7,829 nucleotides of DNA. It comes from Patulibacter sp. (GTDB lineage: Bacteria; Actinomycetota; Thermoleophilia; Solirubrobacterales; Solirubrobacteraceae). The DNA lies in NCBI GenBank assembly GCA_031119595.1, contig JAVHXX010000200.1:1-7829 (forward strand). Reading direction: 5' to 3'. A model generated the notes under the pieces. It was not told the DNA's origin. It searched no databases and was given only the letters and a program-made list of their open reading frames with translations. Shown here one piece after another: positions 6,619 to 7,829 of the stretch; positions within the stretch are counted from its first letter, which is position 1; each line of letters starts with the position of its first letter. Position numbers and translations under genes: made by a program.

Positions 6619-7419
6619 CTACCCCGCGACGAGCTCCTCGAGCTCGTCGACACGCTGCTCCAGCGCTTCGATCCGGGCGATCAGCGCGGCCACGTCGACG
6701 CCGGGCTGTGCGGCAACCGGAGCGGGGGTGGGCGGCGCCGGAGGGCCGGGCTGCGGAGCGGACGCGGCGGTCGTCGGGAGGGCGGACGCTTCATCGAACC
6801 CGGGGGTGCCGAGGCCGGAGTCGGCGGCCGCGCCCGCATCGTCCTCATCGCTCGACGGCAGCCGCCCTTCGGCGAGCAGCTGCTGGCGGTGTGCGGCGGC
6901 CGCTTCCTGCGCGGCGGCCTCGACCTCAGGGTCGTGATGGCCGAGCTGGTGGCGGTATCGCGCCTCGCGGGCGCCCGGCTCACGGTCCATGAGCTCGACG
7001 AGGCCGCGCATCCCCAGGCCGTCGAGGGTGTCCTGCACCTCGTCGAGCGACCCGAACGTGTGGATCCGCTCGCTCCGGGTCCGCAGCTCGCCGCGCGTCT
7101 GCGGACCACGCACGAGCAGCACCGACAGCAACGCGAGCTCCTCGTCGCTCGCGGGCAACCCCTCCTCGGCGACGTGCCGGTACTTCGTCGTGCGCGACCC
7201 CTGCCCGGCCGCGGCGATCCGCACCAGCCCATGCCCGTGCAGACCGGTCGCCGCATCGCGCACCTGGTCGTCCGTGAGGTCCATGACCGGGTCGCGGTTC
7301 GTCGCCTGGTTGCACGCCAGACGCAGCGCATTCAACGACAGCGGGTAGCCGTCCGGCGTGGTCCGGCGCTTCTCGATCAGGCAGCCCAGGACGCGCTGCT
7401 CGTGGGGGTCCAGCTCCAT
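6619..7419 (-). CDS. yceH: YceH family protein (DUF480) with extended Pro/Ala linker and C-terminal coiled coil
   Basis: 266 residues. Family: YceH proteins consist of two winged-helix domains; their molecular role is not settled. Seen: the hallmark N-terminal motif with IEKRRTTPDGYPLSLNAL at residues 15-32, followed by ACNQATNRDPV (35-45), the second winged-helix segment LLSVLLVRGPQTRGELRTRS (97-116), HTFGSLDEVQDTLDGL (120-135), and GAREARYRHQLG (149-160). After residue 190 comes a low-complexity linker rich in Ala, Pro, Ser and Thr (about 191-240), then a short heptad-like helix VAALIARIEALEQRVDELEEL (243-263). Many family members are about 215 residues, so the linker makes this one longer; the terminal helix suggests oligomerisation. 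The start at 7419 is chosen because the family motif begins close to it and TAAGCT stands 7 bases upstream; an in-frame ATG at 7656 would add non-family, low-complexity sequence. No Shine-Dalgarno. Confidence 0.92.
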   Translation of the reverse strand: MELDPHEQRVLGCLIEKRRTTPDGYPLSLNALRLACNQATNRDPVMDLTDDQVRDAATGLHGHGLVRIAAAGQGSRTTKYRHVAEEGLPASDEELALLSVLLVRGPQTRGELRTRSERIHTFGSLDEVQDTLDGLGMRGLVELMDREPGAREARYRHQLGHHDPEVEAAAQEAAAAHRQQLLAEGRLPSSDEDDAGAAADSGLGTPGFDEASALPTTAASAPQPGPPAPPTPAPVAAQPGVDVAALIARIEALEQRVDELEELVAG

Positions 7420-7426
7420 GGAGGGG

Positions 7427-7432
7427 AGCTTA
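7427..7432 (-). promoter_or_regulatory. Candidate -10 (TAAGCT) of a leaderless yceH promoter
   Basis: TAAGCT on the minus strand, then CCCCTCC (7 bases), then the yceH ATG. This mirrors the corA arrangement and implies an mRNA starting at or next to the start codon. No good -35 was seen at the expected place. Confidence 0.5.
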
Positions 7433-7462
7433 GAGCGGGGCGGCGGCGGGCTGGTTCGGGTC

Positions 7463-7496
7463 GGCCTTCGGCCTGCTTTGGTTTTGGGCTTCGCCC
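7463..7496. repeat. Two small TTC-loop hairpins upstream of yceH
   Basis: GGCC-TTC-GGCC at 7463-7473 and GGGC-TTC-GCCC at 7486-7496: two 4-base-pair stems with the same three-base loop, separated by a T/G-rich stretch (TGCTTTGGTTTT). They resemble dispersed small hairpins of GC-rich intergenic DNA. Function unknown. Confidence 0.4.
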
Positions 7497-7503
7497 GGGT
7501 TTG

Positions 7504-7517
7504 ACTTGGGTGCAAGT
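7504..7517. promoter_or_regulatory. Inverted repeat ACTTG-GGTG-CAAGT, possible operator
   Basis: Five-base perfect arms around a four-base centre, within an A/T-richer island of the otherwise GC-rich spacer, about 85 bases upstream of the yceH start. Its size and symmetry are compatible with a dimeric repressor site. No cognate regulator is in the window. Confidence 0.3.
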
Positions 7518-7526
7518 GTCGATTTG

Positions 7527-7642
7527 GTCGGGGCGGGGTGCTCCTCGGGAGGGCGGGCCGTGCAGCAGACCCGGGCCCTTCTGGCTGTCCTATTCGGCGG
7601 GGAGCCGGGCCGCTGCCCTCCCGTGAATCACCCCGCCCCGAC
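7527..7642. repeat. Long interrupted inverted repeat (14 + 8 bp stem)
   Basis: Left arm GTCGGGGCGGGGTG (7527-7540) pairs perfectly with CACCCCGCCCCGAC (7629-7642). After a symmetric 6 x 6 mismatch (CTCCTC against GTGAAT), GGGAGGGC (7547-7554) pairs perfectly with GCCCTCCC (7615-7622). About 60 GC-rich bases lie between, with further possible short pairing. No coding frame explains it. Candidates are a structured RNA, a small non-autonomous mobile or dispersed element, or a transcription-blocking hairpin. Confidence 0.6.
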
Positions 7643-7670
7643 GCTTTGACAGCCACTCGGTCCTAGCCAC

Positions 7671-7687
7671 GGGTTGAACGGCAACCC
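7671..7687. repeat. Hairpin GGGTTG / CAACCC
   Basis: Six-base-pair perfect stem with a five-base loop (AACGG), 28 bases beyond the long inverted repeat. GGGTTG occurs again at 7710-7715 in the loop of the next hairpin, so CAACCC could pair with either copy. Confidence 0.4.
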
Positions 7688-7691
7688 AGGC

Positions 7692-7723
7692 CGGGGCGAT
7701 TGCGTGGTCGGGTTGCCGCCCCG
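7692..7723. repeat. Hairpin CGGGGCG / CGCCCCG
   Basis: Seven-base-pair perfect GC stem with an 18-base loop. The loop holds GGGTTG, identical to the left arm of the preceding hairpin, offering an alternative pairing between the two structures. Confidence 0.4.
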
Positions 7724-7748
7724 ATTGGTGGGTGTCTTCTGGGGGCAT

Positions 7749-7797
7749 GGGAGGTGGTCTGTCTCCGAGAGTTCTGGTCTTCGGAGCGGCGCCTCCC
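7749..7797. repeat. Two-tier stem-loop at the right edge
   Basis: Outer stem GGGAGG (7749-7754) with CCTCCC (7792-7797); inner stem CTCCGA (7763-7768) with TCGGAG (7781-7786), 12-base loop. Eight and five unpaired bases separate the tiers. No convincing gene crosses it. With the structures above, it makes 7420-7829 a gene-free stretch dense in inverted repeats. Confidence 0.4.
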
Positions 7798-7829
7798 GCC
7801 TCCCGGGGACACTCGCAATCCACGTGCCG

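Noticed and set aside
6526..7626. 366-codon plus-strand frame
   Set aside because: Antisense to yceH, which has unmistakable family motifs on the minus strand.
7646..7651. Perfect TTGACA -35 hexamer on the plus strand
   Set aside because: No -10-like hexamer at 16-19 bases and no gene downstream; the nearest TAGCCA is only 12 bases away.
7420..7656. N-terminal extension of yceH from an upstream in-frame ATG at 7656
   Set aside because: Added residues are low complexity, pass through the long inverted repeat and the TAAGCT element, and are absent from the family.
7671..7687. tRNA T-arm resemblance
   Set aside because: No TTCGA-type loop, no anticodon or acceptor stems around it.
7590..7823. 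77-codon minus-strand frame in the hairpin region
   Set aside because: No motif, unusual composition, and it spans several inverted repeats; chance opening in GC-rich DNA is likely.
7747..7829. Plus-strand ATG frame running off the right edge
   Set aside because: Only 27 codons visible, no RBS, and it overlaps the two-tier stem-loop; not supportable.

Overview
The window is very GC-rich, and nearly every gene is shadowed by long antisense open frames. The gene set is a Calx-beta surface protein, an ECF sigma factor overlapping a membrane protein without an obvious zinc anti-sigma motif, secreted Asp-rich-motif proteins and TAAGCT promoter hexamers next to start codons. This suggests a high-GC actinobacterium-like lineage, possibly Thermoleophilia/Solirubrobacterales. 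That placement is an inference from style, not from a marker gene.

Layout. Positions 1-2493 (minus) hold the 5' 831 codons of a large secreted beta-repeat surface protein. Its end lies beyond the left edge, so the frame has a start but no stop here. Positions 2494-2751 are a divergent promoter region. Positions 2752-3726 (plus) encode a CorA-type Mg2+/Co2+ channel with an intact GMN signature. Positions 3794-4339 (plus) encode an ECF sigma factor, overlapping by 4 bases (ATGA) a 404-residue single-pass membrane protein at 4336-5550 that is probably its regulator. Positions 5591-6433 (minus, convergent) encode a secreted protein with an Asp-rich DxDxDxxxE / GGxCC motif. Positions 6619-7419 (minus) encode a YceH (DUF480) protein with an added Pro/Ala-rich linker and a coiled coil. 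Positions 7420-7829 contain no convincing gene but several nested inverted repeats, including a 116-base element with arms of 14 + 8 perfect base pairs.

How it works together. The surface protein, the sigma/membrane-protein pair and the secreted protein all concern the cell envelope, and CorA supplies divalent cations. The genes face several directions and only the sigma/partner pair is clearly co-translated. A theme shared across the window is that genes probably first in their transcripts lack a Shine-Dalgarno sequence. Two of them (corA and yceH) have TAAGCT only 7-8 bases before ATG, as expected for leaderless mRNAs. The internal gene at 4336 has a good GGAGGG ribosome binding site. No CRISPR array, tRNA, rRNA, transposase or complete novel defence system was seen.
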